Below, in pieces: positions 37,584-49,635 of a DNA stretch of 64,000 nt. The stretch spans positions 2,046,001 to 2,110,000 of the forward strand of contig NC_063151.1 in the NCBI RefSeq assembly GCF_020921035.1. Direction: 5' to 3'. The translations under genes were made by a program, and so were the position numbers. The number at the start of each line of letters is the position of its first letter. The stretch's first letter is position 1. Below the pieces are notes generated by a model that saw nothing but the letters and a program-made list of their open reading frames with translations, was not told where the DNA came from and made no database searches. The DNA comes from Rhodamnia argentea. Taxonomy: Eukaryota > Streptophyta > Magnoliopsida > Myrtales > Myrtaceae.

Positions 37584-40423
37584 ATGGCGTCCATCAGGAG
37601 AACTCTGTCGCCGCCATATCACGATCGCTATTACCAGAACGGCGAAACCCCCGTTCCGGTTTCCTCTCCGTCTCATAAACCCTTCGCCGCCTCGGCCAAG
37701 CCCTCTTCGGCTTTGCTGGGCATTGGTGTTTGTCGATTTTTGGCGTTCGTTTTGCTGGGGAAGCAGCCGAGGAGGTCGTGGAGGAGATCGTTCTATAGAT
37801 GTTTGTTGTTTTTCCTCCTTGGGTTTCTATTCGGCATGACCCCTTTCGGGCATGTGAACGAATTGCAGGCTCATGACTTCTCTTTGGATATCAAGCCGCC
37901 CAATGTCAATGTCAACGCTCGGTTGGAGAAAGCCATCGAGCATCCGGTAAGTCGCGATGAGTTTCTGGTCAAAAGTTTAAATCTTGAAGTAGGAGCGGGA
38001 GTCGGGGCAAATTCAGATGGAAGTTCTAATTTGGTGCCTAGGAAGCAGTTGATTGTGGTTACGCCTACTTTTACTAGAGCAGCACAAGCTTACTTTTTGC
38101 TTAGATTAGGCCAGGTACTGAGGCTTGTGCCGCCTCCGCTTTTGTGGATAGTGGTGGAGATGAATGTTGTTTCCATGGAGACTGCGGATATATTGAGGAA
38201 AAGTGGAGTTATGTATCGGCATTTGGTATGTACAAAGAATTCCACAGATATTAAGGATAGGGGTGTGCATCAGAGAAACACAGCATTGGAGCATATTGAG
38301 CACCATAAGCTTGATGGAATTGTTTACTTTGCTGATGATGATAATATCTATTCTCTGGAGTTGTTCCACAGCCTAAGACAAATTAGGTACCTTTTCAAAA
38401 TTCTATTAACTGTATTATGTTTAATCACTGTACGGATTTTATGCCTGGTGAGTTAGGTGATTCGATGTTATCTGGAAATGATGCCAGCAGCAGCTGCCTC
38501 TGTTTGTTTATTTATGCTGTTTAGTCTCTAAAGGTTAATCAACGCTGCACATGTTAATAATACTGAACTGTTGTCTTGATTGCTAGCGGTAGGTAGGAAT
38601 GAGCTTCGCAAAATCTTTGCCTTGACTCTTTGCTAATTTAGATTGTGTCAAAGGCAAGCATATTGCACATGGAACATTTTGCTTGGGGAGTGCATTAACA
38701 TGTTTGCCATAATCTGTTTGGTACCTCTGTTTCCATAAATGTTGATATAACATAAGTTGGAATGTCTTTCTACTCTACTATGTTGGGTACTTGTTTACTG
38801 TATTGGTACATATTAATGAGATAGTATCCTACAAGCAAGATATATGTTTCAGCATAAACACACTATCCTGCTAAATTGACCCATAGCAAATTTTACTCTG
38901 TGATGCGGTGCAGTAAAGGTTGTGGACCTGGCACTCAACTAACTCCTTGCTGGCACTGTATTAATTCTTACCATTCCTTATCCGTCTCTCACACTCCCAC
39001 TGGAATAACTTTCTTATAGTGTTATCGCAAATTTATTGTGTCTGTATAGGCTTAGTGACAAAACGGTTTTCTCTGTCCTTGTTTATTTGTCAGGAAAATA
39101 ATTTGTTAACTTGTAAAAGCTCAAAGTTATTTTGGAGTTTCCTAGCTGAGATAGTTAAATCACTTTTTCCTCTTTCAAGTCCACTAATACTTCTAGTTCG
39201 GAGTAAAAGCAGCTTGCATCCCAGCGGGTTTCTTCCTTCTTCCTTGTCGATAGGTACATATAATTGGGAAAGGAATTCGTGGTAAATGGATGGACTGACA
39301 AGTTGGTCCCAATTAGTCTAATAGTTTAACTTTTTGGCAAGAGGTTCTTGGAGTTTCCCCACATTGTGGGAAAAACTTAGAGCCATTTTGGGGTACTCTA
39401 ATCCTTTATTGTGGGTTTCCCCTTTAGTTCTGGATCTTTTACTTGTAATAGTATACTGGCTTTTGCTGTGTCTTTTATTAATATTAAGGTTGATACTGTG
39501 ATTACCAAAAGCATTAGTGAAAATGTGTTGTAGTTTGGTTCCTATACAAAGGGTGAACATTCCATCTCCACACGTTTCCTTCCACTAAAGTGAATAGTTG
39601 AAGCAGGCAGTTAAGAGGTGCTAAGTTGGACTGATCTTTTTTTCATTTCTTCTATTGGTGTACTTGGGCTACTGACTTGAGATTGATACATTTGTTAGTT
39701 GACCGTTGGTGGACTTCTGGTTCCCTATAGCCAATTGGTGCTAGAAGCTTAGGGTGGGAGTTGGGATTTTGTGCGGGGGCCATAAGTAGTAGTTGTTATG
39801 TATCCAAGTTTGTTAGATTGCTGAACTTTTCTTCATTCAACTTTTGTCAAATCCTGACATTCAGCTGCTTCTCATGTAGGCGTTTTGGCACTTGGCCAGT
39901 TGCGATGCTTGCACAGAGCAAAAACAAGGCTATTCTTGAAGGTCCAGTCTGTAATGGAAGTCAAGTGATTGGATGGCACACAAATGAGAAAAGCAAAAGA
40001 CTCCGACGTTTTCATGTTGATATGTCAGGGTTTGCTATTAACAGTACAATCTTGTGGGATCCAAAGAGATGGAGGCGCCCAACGCTGCGACCAATACGAC
40101 AATTGGACACAGTGAAGGAGGGTTTTCAGGTAATATCTTGGTGTTCCTCTCTTCATAACTTTTCAAAATTCTGTCTCTGGTAATTCCTCGAAGGTATTCT
40201 TTATGTGATATAGTTTTTTCACTTACCGTTCCTCTCATCCATCTCTTCTTAGGAGACCACATTTATAGAACAAGTTGTAGAAGATGAAAGTCAGATGGAA
40301 GGTGTTCCTTTTGGCTGCTCAAGAATAATAAACTGGCATCTCCATTTGGAAGCGCGTGATCTTATATATCCAAAAGGGTGGCTTTTTGACAAGAAGCTGG
40401 AGGCTGATCTAACTGTTACGTGA
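37584..40423 (+). CDS. IRX9H: GT43 xylan glycosyltransferase, IRX9H type
   Basis: Golgi type II membrane protein of glycosyltransferase family 43 that takes part in elongating the beta-1,4-xylan backbone of cell walls. Exons are 37584-38386, 39880-40129 and 40253-40423, with GT/AG borders and phase kept, giving 407 residues. The N-terminus [20 protein letters not shown] is typical of IRX9H. One membrane span covers about 71-89 ([19 protein letters not shown]). The catalytic domain runs from about 155 to the end, with [20 protein letters not shown] (156-175) and the acidic metal/UDP site [18 protein letters not shown] (D251-D253). The C-terminal exon carries [14 protein letters not shown], a usual family block. 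It is assigned to IRX9H rather than IRX9 or IRX14 by the N-terminus and length. In such complexes IRX9-type proteins may be mainly structural; that is family knowledge, not visible here. Confidence 0.92.
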
Positions 40424-41768
40424 TGGAAGTTCAACCATGCTGGTACGGTCTGTCGTTTGGCTGCCATGCAACAGTGTTCGTAATTTTTTTCCCTTACTTT
40501 CAGTGGCTTTTTTCAGTTGAAAGTGGACTTCATTTGGTTTGCATCAGAAAAAATTGCACGTGAAAACTTCATCAACCAAAGGTTATCTGAAAATTAGGTC
40601 TTCCTTGGATCAAAAGATTTTGTAGTTTTTCTTTTTATCATTTCCAACAGAAAAAGAGAACTATCCAGGAACTTGTTTAGCAGTGTTTTGTTCAGCTTTC
40701 AAATGAAAATGACTGATACTGTTTTTCAAAATAAAGCTCTTGGTTGAAAAGAATTTTTGGGTATTCTTATTGTGCTGTGTTAAACGAGGAGGAGGGCTAA
40801 AAAATCAAAAGAAAGTCCCTCTTACAATTTCGGTGGAATATGAGCAAATTTTTGCTGCTTTCGTTGTTCTTTTCTCTTAAAACAAAACTCATGAAAACAA
40901 AAACTGCAAACATTTTCTTATTGTGCTGCCTCCATCATCTTTGGAATCTTGTCTTGAGATTTATCCATGCAGAAAATGTTTACAGCCCAGATCCACTGGA
41001 AAATGCATAGTTTGCATCAGTAATTCATGTTTTACCCTGCATTTCAGCAGGTTCTGCACGCTGGTGCCCTCTCTCATGTGTCGGTGACCTTTCCATCCCC
41101 AACCACAGTCGGACCATTTTTTTAACAATCCATCACAACTCAGGATCAGATGGTAAGCCAGGAAAGAAGAGACTGAAGAAAGTGTTTATTTATTTCTTTC
41201 TTAAGTAGAATTCTTTGGTACATTATATTCTTTTCAGGAGAACGGTATTCGACGGATGTAGAGAAGTGGCGCTGGATCTTTAGGGATAAGATAGGTGAAT
41301 TTTGGATTTTGACTCCTCACCCCTTTAGAAATGCGACTGTGGTATGAGTGGGGGTTAGGTTTTGTGTGCACTCAATTTTGTTTGTGATCAGGTCTTGTAA
41401 CAAATAGGACCATTACAAAAGCAAACTGTCCTAGATTTTCTTGCCAATCATCCGTGGCTCGGTGTATTTCATGTCTCTAATTTTTGTTTAGAGTGTACAA
41501 AAGAACAACAATCCTTCTACCATCGACAGAAGAATGCTCTCATCTGTCTTAAAACCAAGTGCAGAATGCGCACTTGCTTGTAGCAAGTTTAGAAGCAACT
41601 TTTTTACGTCTCTCGAGCTAGGTTTTCAGAAAGAGTGTGACATTTGCCAATTAAGAGAACCAAGGGAGGTATTTTGGGTGCAAAAGGGTACAATACGCAA
41701 AGGAATTGATCTATTATTAGCCTAAGCGGAATTCTTCCCCTATATATTCACAAAGCCGGATCATCTAA

Positions 41769-42142
41769 GGGCGCGCATGACAACACTTCTCAAGTAGAAT
41801 TTCTGCTATAAAATTACTCTTGGGGCAGAAATCTGTTTAATACGCAACTTTTGGAGTAGAAATTTGTTTGGTTGCGCAACTTTATTTTTGTACTTCTAAA
41901 GCATTTTTTAGTTCCGGAAGCAGTTTTGGAGCCACTTAAAGAAATAAAAAAAAATTGACTCGCTCTTTAGAAGTTAAAATTAGAAAAAGACAATAACGCC
42001 CGGGTTCTTGATGTCAATCTCTCTTCCTCAAGTCCTCTCTCCCTCAATCTCGCTCTTGACTTTTGGAGTAGAAATAAAAAAATTAACTTATGTTCAAAAG
42101 CAAAAGTTGATGTTTAAAGTAAAAGTGTTTCCATGGATGCCC
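41769..42142. mobile_element. Tourist-like MITE, 374 bp
   Basis: The left end GGGCGCGCATGACAACACTT is mirrored by the right end (AAGTGTTTCCATGGATGCCC). It is flanked on both sides by TAA (41766-41768 and 42143-42145), the usual PIF/Harbinger target. The interior has repeated 'ttttggagtagaaat' words and no frame. The ends resemble those of 842-1109 (shared 'gcatg..aacac' block), so both belong to one family. Confidence 0.65.
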
Positions 42143-42494
42143 TAAGCTTTCAAGAGAAGTTCTTCCGTGACATTTACTTTGCATGTCTATCTCAAGCTTA
42201 TGTAATTTGAGGAGATGGATTTATTCTGACATGTGAAAGTTGCCCCAGAAGTGAACCTAGCCTATTTGGATATGTTCTCTTCCGGCGTGAAACTCTCATT
42301 TTTTTTTTTTTTTTTAAATTATAAAAGTGAAAAAAATTCATAGTAAATTTAAAAGAATATGTTAACAATGCATGTGAAACTCAATGTGAAGCAATCATAC
42401 ACTTTGAAATGATTTTAATGTTCCACATTGGATAGTACCTAAATTGCATTGTGGAGCGGCTGTTGAGAAAGAAGTTTGATTTAACAAATTACGG

Positions 42495-42790
42495 AATGAT
42501 ATTATGAACTTTGATCAAATGTACAATGTGGCCCATGTATTTTTAAATTTATTCAATGTAGTCGTTGAATTTTAACCCAATGTGCAATGTCATCATTGAA
42601 CTTTTAATTTATTCGATGTAATTCATATGCTTTTAGTAAATATTCAATTTACTCTCTTGAATTGAACATTTTCATATAGTCTAGAGATTAAATTAAACTT
42701 GTATAAATTTTTTTAAAAAGTTCACGATGACATTGCACATAAGGCTAAAATTCAATGACTGTAGCGAATAAATTTAATATCCAAAATGCA
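42495..42790. repeat. AT-rich palindromic repeat
   Basis: The left half 'cccaatgtgcaatgtcatca' and the right half 'gatgacattgcacataagg' are inverted, with reiterated 'gaacttttaatttattcgat' words. Related sequence lies at 4250-4370 ('caacccaatgtgcgatgtca') and 47790-48010. No frame. Ends are not sharply defined. Confidence 0.45.
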
Positions 42791-42986
42791 TATTATTAGT
42801 TTTATATTTTTTTGTCAAAAAAAAAAAACCTACAGAAAAAAAAAGAAAAAGGAGTAACCTCGAAAAGAAGAGAACTTTTCATCGCTGTGAGAGAGGAGTC
42901 AGGCAGTCTCAGGCAAATAGCAAAACCGTCCGGCCGCAAGCATTCGGGGTTTAGAGAGAGAGAGAGAGATAGCGCGGAGCACACAA

Positions 42987-44603
42987 ATGGAGGGTTGGGA
43001 CCCGAGCACGAAGTCGACACTGACCCAGATCCCGCTCCTGGCGACGAAGGCGGGGCCGAGGGACGGAGGCGCGTGGACGCAGAGGCTGAAGGAGGAGTAC
43101 AAAGCCCTGATCGCCTACACCCAGATGAACAAGTCCAACGACAACGACTGGTTCCGCATCTCCGCCGCCAACCCGGAGGGCACGCGCTGGACCGGCAAGT
43201 GCTGGTACGTCCACAACCTCCTCAAGTACGAATTCGACCTCCAATTCGACATCCCCGTCACTTATCCCGCCACCGCCCCGGAGATCGAGCTCCCTCAGCT
43301 CGATGGCAAAACCCAGAAGGTTATCTTCCTGCCTTTTGGTTTTTAACGTTGTCCAATTTCGATTTTTTTTTTTGTTTTTGTTTTCAACTTATGGGTATTT
43401 GTGTTTGTGATGGGGTAGATGTATAGAGGAGGGAAGATATGCTTGACGGTGCATTTCAAGCCGCTCTGGGCCAAAAACTGGTAATATGTTTATTTTGTGC
43501 CTCTGTGGAGCTTGTGAGTGATCTCTGTGGTTTTGGGTGTTTGGGATGTTGATGGAGCTGAGTTTGTACCCCGATATTGTTCTCTACTTTATGTTTGTGT
43601 AATGTGTTGGGTTGGTTGAGGGACACAGCGGAAAAGCCAAAAGAATATCCTAGGAGTTTTCTTTATTTGGTTTCTTGGAAGCTTAGAGATCATCAATCTT
43701 TACTTAAGTGGTTCGAAATTTTTGGCTTCTAGGTTTAGTTGAATAATTGCTGTTTCACTTCGTTTTCTATTAACGGAGAAGAACAGGATTGTGTATGAGA
43801 TAACGCAACGACTTGGAGCTGCTTCTATTCTGATAAGAGGAAGAAAATCAATTACAGATTCAAATTGTAGGGGAAGAGGAAGATTTCTTATTCTTGGGTT
43901 GTTAACAAACAATTTGTCAGCCTTCATGCCGTTGCTTGTACTTCTCATGAATGCTTGGCTGGTAGAAGAATTGGAAGGAAGGGGTTTTTTTTTTTTTTGG
44001 AGGGGGGGAGGGAGAGGAACGAATCTTACTGTTTTGTTCTTATTAGCTTCTAAAATAGCTACTGAGATTGGCATCTTTGGTTCCCGGGAATTTCCTTTCG
44101 GTTTTATGATGCTACTGTCCCTCATCTTAGGATGGACTATGGAAATTGTTGACACTATAGATTTCAGAAGGCCATCTTAGTGCCTTTTGCTGTTAAAAAA
44201 TGGTTCTTGATTTTTGTGCTAAATGTTTAATCACATGATTTGTTTGATGTGAACAACAGAAGTATTAGTTTGATATTTGAGCTGCTTCTTCATTTGGTGA
44301 AGATAATGTTCTTGAAATAGAGAGGTTCACTTTTTCTGTATCTTTTGTATATTCTGCGCGCTCAAATGTCTTGGTACAATTTTTGTGGAATTAATTTGCT
44401 CTCTACCTCCCCTAATTTTACTAAAATTTTGGCTCAATGGGGGTCTGAACTTTGTTGTCTCAAATTTTGGCAGCCCTCGTTTCGGTATAGCACATGCCCT
44501 TTGTTTGGGACTAGCTCCGTGGCTTGCAGCTGAGGTTCCTATACTTGTGGATTCTGGTATGATTAAGCACAAGGATGACACTCCATCATCCAATGAATCG
44601 TAA
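42987..44603 (+). CDS. UFC1: UFM1-conjugating enzyme UFC1
   Basis: E2-like enzyme that takes the ubiquitin-fold modifier UFM1 from the E1 UBA5 and passes it to targets with the ligase UFL1; in other eukaryotes UFMylation serves ER and ribosome quality control. Exons are 42987-43319, 43419-43480 and 44474-44603, with GT/AG borders, giving 174 residues, the standard length of plant UFC1. [20 protein letters not shown] begins the protein. Conserved blocks are [48 protein letters not shown] and [20 protein letters not shown]. In the last block Cys119 is the expected catalytic cysteine (Cys116 in human). The last exon gives [20 protein letters not shown] and ends in [13 protein letters not shown]. 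The joining codon TG|C gives Cys. A (GA) tract lies about 20 bp before the start. Larger frames through exon 1 and intron 2 are shadows. Confidence 0.96.
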
Positions 44604-45463
44604 CTCATTTTGAACTTTTGAGACTGTAAAAGCATACCTTGATCAGTGACTAGTCTTGCTCAAAGAAAATAAGTAACTGTTTACTTACTCATCGATCTGG
44701 ATTACATAAAGCCATGGATGAGTGCTGACATTGTTTGTTCTGACAATATACTTGTGCTTAGCTTCTCTTTAGTGAGATAAAGTTCCTTATATAACCATGA
44801 GAATAGTTATTTCTTTTCCGTGACAATTCAAGTATTGCTGATGATAGCCCTTACGTGAAGTGTCGTGTAAGCTGTGAGAATTGGACCTTCCTCTTCCCAT
44901 TACATGTTTCAATGTGGCTTGAGCTGCACATGTTGGACATGAGCTGCCTAGCTAATCAGTGACTGTACATAGATGAAGAATTTTATCCTCCTTATCTCAT
45001 CACCAGCCAATTGTTGAAGTATTTTGCGAAAGCCGTGTGAGAGTGATGTACATGGGCCTTCGCTGTCATCTGTTTTTTGAGTTTAATCAGACAAAATATG
45101 TCTGATCTCGACCTAGGGCCATCTTGGTTATGGGGAAGTATCTGATCCGCACTTGTCCACTGAATGGTCGTGTTCTTCCTAGAAGGCTTGAAATGATCAT
45201 CTTCTGTTCCTCGTTTTCACCTGGACAGAAGCCAATTCAAAAGTAAAGCAACCCAAGCCAAAAAAATTTGCCCTTCTCTGTTTGTGCACATCGCTCCTTT
45301 CGGTCTGTATTCCCATTTGCTGGTCAATGCTCAAGAGCATGCCGACTTCCTCAAGTCAAGACAATCACAGACAACAAACATGACATAGGCAACATTAGTC
45401 TGTGTAACATCCCTGCTGGTGTACCTCCCTAACCACATGACTGAACCCCGTTATATATTTTGA

Positions 45464-45513
45464 GAGAGAGAGAGAGAGAGAGAGAGAGTGCGCGCGTGCA
45501 GCAGCAGCAGCAG
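45464..45513 (+). repeat. GA microsatellite followed by a CAG run
   Basis: A GAGA run of about 25 bp is followed by 'tgcgcgcgtg' and five GCA/CAG units. Simple sequence. The short frames that start after it have no recognisable product. Confidence 0.6.
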
Positions 45514-45906
45514 CTCTGTCCTTGCTGCCATGGGCGATCGAGGGAGCTTCCGCAGAGTGGGGCTTCGTATTCGTACACCTGAATCTGTTGTTGATCATGT
45601 CCAACTGGGGTGGATGTATGTGTGTGACAAAGCTCATTTCAGCAAGCGAAATAGCTTGTGTCGAACTAAAATTGGAAGTGGGAGCATGTAAGATTACTCG
45701 TTTGTCAGAGACATGTTAGGCAACTCCGTTACCCAGATTAAACTAGCTTACAATTCAAGAAAGGCCATGAGAAGCATCAGATCTATATACTATTCGAAGA
45801 ACAGCTGGTCGTGTTTGGAAGTAAAGGATTACTTGTTTGTAGACTTACTGCTTTGTATAATCTCAGAGAATTTGAAGTCTTCATGAACTATATAGACTAG
45901 TTGGGG

Positions 45907-46340
45907 AAAGCACTAAAAAAGTTGTAGACCTATTATATTGGTACTAATGTAATCCTAAACCTTTCAATTGGATCAATGTAGCTATAAATCTATTTCACTT
46001 TAGTATCAATTTAGTCTATCCGGCTAATTTAGGTTGAACATCATTGACACGAACGCTCGCCATATTACATGGTACTGCTAGTGTTTATATTGACTTTTTT
46101 TTTTATAAATAATATTGGGTTTTTGGTTATAAAAAAAAATATTGGGTTTTTATTTATTTATTATTATTTTCTACCCTTTCTTTTTGCCTTTTTTTTTGCC
46201 GGTGGCTGGACACAAGCGAGAGTTGGCCTTACTGGACCGCACTTGGGCGAAGGTGAGCACCGGCGAGGCCCCCCTTCACGAGGTTTGGCCAGGCCAACCC
46301 TCGCTTGCGGGGCCTCCTTCGAACGTTCTTTTAATTTTGA
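45907..46340. mobile_element. Fold-back element, right arm degraded
   Basis: The left arm 'aaaaaagttgtagacctatta' and 'gtaatcctaaacctttcaat' match the family at 7351. The core (46197-46320) is GC-rich, with 'gctggacacaagcgagagtt' and the inverse 'ccaaccctcgcttgcgggg', so it can fold on itself. The right arm is not recognisable. Confidence 0.45.
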
Positions 46341-46388
46341 TTTTAACTGTATACCCGCTCATTGACTTGGATGACTATATGATTAAGA

Positions 46389-46511
46389 TAGATGCTTTAG
46401 GGTAGAATACAAATTTCTCTAAAGATGCTTTAATTTGACTGATATAGATGCTTAAGGGTAGAATACAAATAGCTCTATAGATGCTTTAGGGTAGAAGACA
46501 CATTTCTGTAA
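46389..46511 (+). repeat. Three imperfect 33-bp repeats
   Basis: Units at 46389-46422, 46445-46478 and 46479-46511 share the pattern 'agatgctt(t/a)agggtagaa' followed by '(t/g)acaaat' and 'ctcta', with a short partial unit between the first two. No function is apparent. Confidence 0.6.
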
Positions 46512-48243
46512 ACCAGCAAATTAGTCATGCGGGTCAATGAGCGTGGAGCTAATATTCATCCGCAAGTCTTAAGCATCTACGGGCACGGGCTGGTACATTG
46601 CCAGAAATTTGATCCAACACGGATCAGATTCATCATGTCTCTTCGGATCGCTATGATCTATAAATGAGATCCAAACATGTAGGTGATCATATGTACTCCG
46701 ATCCGATTGACCGGACCCGAGCTGCGGGTGTTTAGCGTTCAAGGATCAGCGCCTCATCGGTTCCTTAATGGTGAGAGTATTCTGTGTCCTTCTCCGTCCG
46801 CTGTTAAACTAATCGAAGGATTTATGGCACCTTAATTCGCTAGGAGCATCTTTTCTCGTTCGATGGAATATCGGCCCCCTTTTTCGTGGATGCCGATATC
46901 TTATTAGGGTTGTGACGACATTGTCCTGCTCATTGGAGTGCACATAAAGGAGATCTTATAGTTCACTTCGAAGACATGTGAAAAAAAAAAGTACATTAGA
47001 TGCATCGTCATACCAAACGCAAAGTATATATTGTCGGATAGAGAGCTCCTGCAGTACTGGGATCAAACATTTTCTAAGAATTATTATGAATGAGTAACAA
47101 GAACCTCAACAAGAACATCGATGATGTTGTCTGCAACTTGTGCAGTTGCCTTGAACTGTACCCAAATCTTGTATTGTAACTTAAGAAAAACAACATCGAG
47201 TGACAATTTTTAGCAAGCCGAAAAGGTAGGGATTGCGCTTTTGTTAGCTTTAGAATCTCTAATAGTAGCGGACAATGCGGCAATCGAAAGCCATATTCAT
47301 CCCGCGTGCGTTCTTCAGTTGTTTTGGCAAGTGGTTTCGCTGTCTGTCCCGGCAAGTGCGGTTCTTCGATGTTACGGCAAGGTTGTCGGATCTAAGTTAC
47401 GATAGGATGTAAACTTCTAAACCACCGGTGATGAGTGAATCAAACGGTCAAATCTGATCGAGAAGTCGAGGTCATCTCACGGAATTATTGAAAGGCGAAC
47501 CTTGGAGTCTTTGAAATTGCTTTTAGCCTTTTAGCTGTGGGTTGAAGAAACTATTCGCACAAACCGTATGTGCATTCTTAATTTCTCTTCCGACGAAACA
47601 CATGCGCAAAGCCCTTTGCCAAATGCCAAATCAAATTGATTCTTGCGATACCATCTGATTTTCAGTACTAAATAAGATGACAACAACGCTATAAAGCGTG
47701 CATGCAAGGCAAAAGCTGTCGTGTTTCCTCACGCGAGTACGCCAAATAGGCTATTGTCCGCACATTCCATTTTTCACGTTGAGATAATGATACAAATTGC
47801 CCCTGATATTTTGATTTGTTCGATGCGTCCTCCGAATTTTTGGTACATATTCAATAGAGTCCCCGAATTATATGAAAATTTCAATATAATCCTTCCATAA
47901 ATTTAAGATCGGGGATAACATTGGACATTTTCATATCGTCAAGAGATTATGAACCACATTGAACAAATTAAAAGTCCAGGAATCATATTACACGTTGGGC
48001 ATAAAGAAAGTGTCAATAGTGCATTTTTTTGTTTTCGGGGAAGCATATTTTCCAACGAAGACAGAAAATCCATGAAATATACCTTGAGATGTTCAGCTCT
48101 TTTTATCGGCTTGCGCATGTTAGACATGGTCGTGAGAGTGCTTTGTGGCGTACCTTCTGGCCTTTTGTTTCGACTCTTGTGTTATCTTCAGACCGAAATC
48201 ACCTATACCATGCAGAGAAACTAAGGTAAGCCTTTAGAGATTA

Positions 48244-48495
48244 AGGCTCCGTTTATTTCCATAAAAAATGAATGATTTCGAAAGCATTTTTCAAAAAATG
48301 ATAGCTTGCGTTGCTCAAAATAATTAGGCAATAACAAGTATTTTCATAATCGTCAATTATTTATGCCCAGATATTTTCTTCGACATTGAAAATATTTTTT
48401 TTTCATTTTTTCATTTTTATAAGAGATGTAAGTAATTATGTCCAAAAAATAATTTTCGAATCATTCATTTTCTGCGAAACAGTTAAAACCTTAGC
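48244..48495. mobile_element. MITE with GGCTCCGTTT-type ends
   Basis: The left side 'ggctccgtttatttcc', followed by 'aaaatgaatgatttcgaaa', is mirrored by 'tttcgaatcattcattttct' and 'gaaacagttaaaacc'. TTA lies next to each end (48241-48243 and just after the right end), consistent with PIF/Harbinger targeting, though the extreme bases do not align perfectly. Confidence 0.45.
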
Positions 48496-49635
48496 ATTAT
48501 AAAGGCATGGCATCGTAATCGCTGCATTATAGGGTTCTTTTCCGAAGAGAGTTTCTATCAAGACAAGGGGTTTTTTTATTTTAGGTAGAAGACAAGTGAC
48601 GGAGAGTCCACATTATATATACGAATAAGCAGATCTTAATGTTAAGATTTGCCAAAACCTAGTCATTAATTATTAATGAGGTTTGAACCATTGCTCACTC
48701 GGCTGTTTGCATTATGGCTTAACAATCGCAGCAAGAAGGGCAAGTATCGGCACCTTATAAATCCCTTATCGGGGTGTGTAAATTTATCATCTGCCTATCG
48801 GTATCGAATCGCCATATCAAAACTTTATTTCAATTTTTTCTCGGTGCTTATGTCTTAAACTGGTAGACAGAAAATGCACATGCTCAAGGTGGCAAGTAAA
48901 GAACATGCTGAACCACATCGTACTACCAAATTAACAAAATGATTCTAGAAGCCTAGGCGGAACAAGAAGAAACCATCCAAACTATTCGAAACCCGAGCAT
49001 CCTGCTCGTGAAAATTGCATCACCAAATCGGATGGAATCCGAAATGGGCTCGAATTGTCCTGAAACAACCTGAGATCGACTCGAGCTTCGAGCGATTCGA
49101 ATTCGACACACGATTCAATTCGAACATCGATTTTACCCTCTCATTTACCACCTCTGCTTTCAGATTTGGATCCATCATTCGATTTGATGATAGGAGGAGT
49201 ATTCTCGGTGGGTCATCCCCAAGATCAAACAGGAGGCTGACATCGAGAGGGAGAGGAGGGAGTGTGGATAAAACGTGCATTCGACCCACCAATCACAAAG
49301 CGCAGAAATCTCCTCTACCCCCACCAAATCGTCACCTCCTCTCCACAATTTCCCCAGCTTCGATTCCCCGATTACACACAAACCCCTTTTGGCCCTCGAG
49401 TCGATGCCTCCTCGCACCAACCGCGACTCCCAAAAACGACCTCACGTTTGACATCTTTCGCATTCCCACCACAAGCCAAGCCGCCGCCACCGGGAAAGAT
49501 CCTCCTTTGTTGGGTTCTTTCCCCTCCAATCTCGCCGGCCGACGAACCCAGAGACGCCTTCTCTTCTCCGATCGCCCCCTTGACCTCCATTGTCGCTCCC
49601 TCCGCGTCGTGTGTTGAAAAGGGTCGAGGGGCGAA

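Larger units (their letters stand above)
40424..42986. other. Spacer between IRX9H and UFC1
   Basis: To about 41,400 this is probably IRX9H 3' untranslated and flanking sequence. A Tourist-like MITE lies at 41769-42142. Around 42495-42790 is an AT-rich imperfect palindrome with words 'caatgtgcaatgtcatcatt' and its inverse 'gatgacattgcacataagg'; related fragments occur at 4250-4370 and 47790-48010. A (GA) tract at 42953-42969 lies just before the UFC1 start. Confidence 0.5.
44604..49635. other. Spacer between UFC1 and HEMA
   Basis: No convincing gene. Contents: a (GA)n microsatellite followed by a CAG run (about 45464-45513); a fold-back element with GC-rich core (45907-46340); a threefold 35-bp repeat (46389-46511); the palindrome-family fragment at 47790-48010; and a MITE at about 48244-48495. 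From about 49,000 the sequence is HEMA promoter and leader. A 200-codon frame at 49015-49617 overlaps that leader but is in low-complexity Pro/Arg/Ser-rich composition, so I do not call it. Confidence 0.5.

Noticed and set aside
42812..43426. 204-codon frame over UFC1 exon 1
   Set aside because: It is out of frame with UFC1, whose exons give the exact family length and catalytic motif; it also crosses an intron.
43791..44180. 129-codon frame between UFC1 exons 2 and 3
   Set aside because: It lies wholly in an intron, includes a poly-T/G run and resembles nothing.
49015..49617. 200-codon frame upstream of HEMA
   Set aside because: It lies in the probable promoter/leader, is rich in Ser, Pro and Arg, has no recognised motif, and overlapping frames of similar length run on the other strand.
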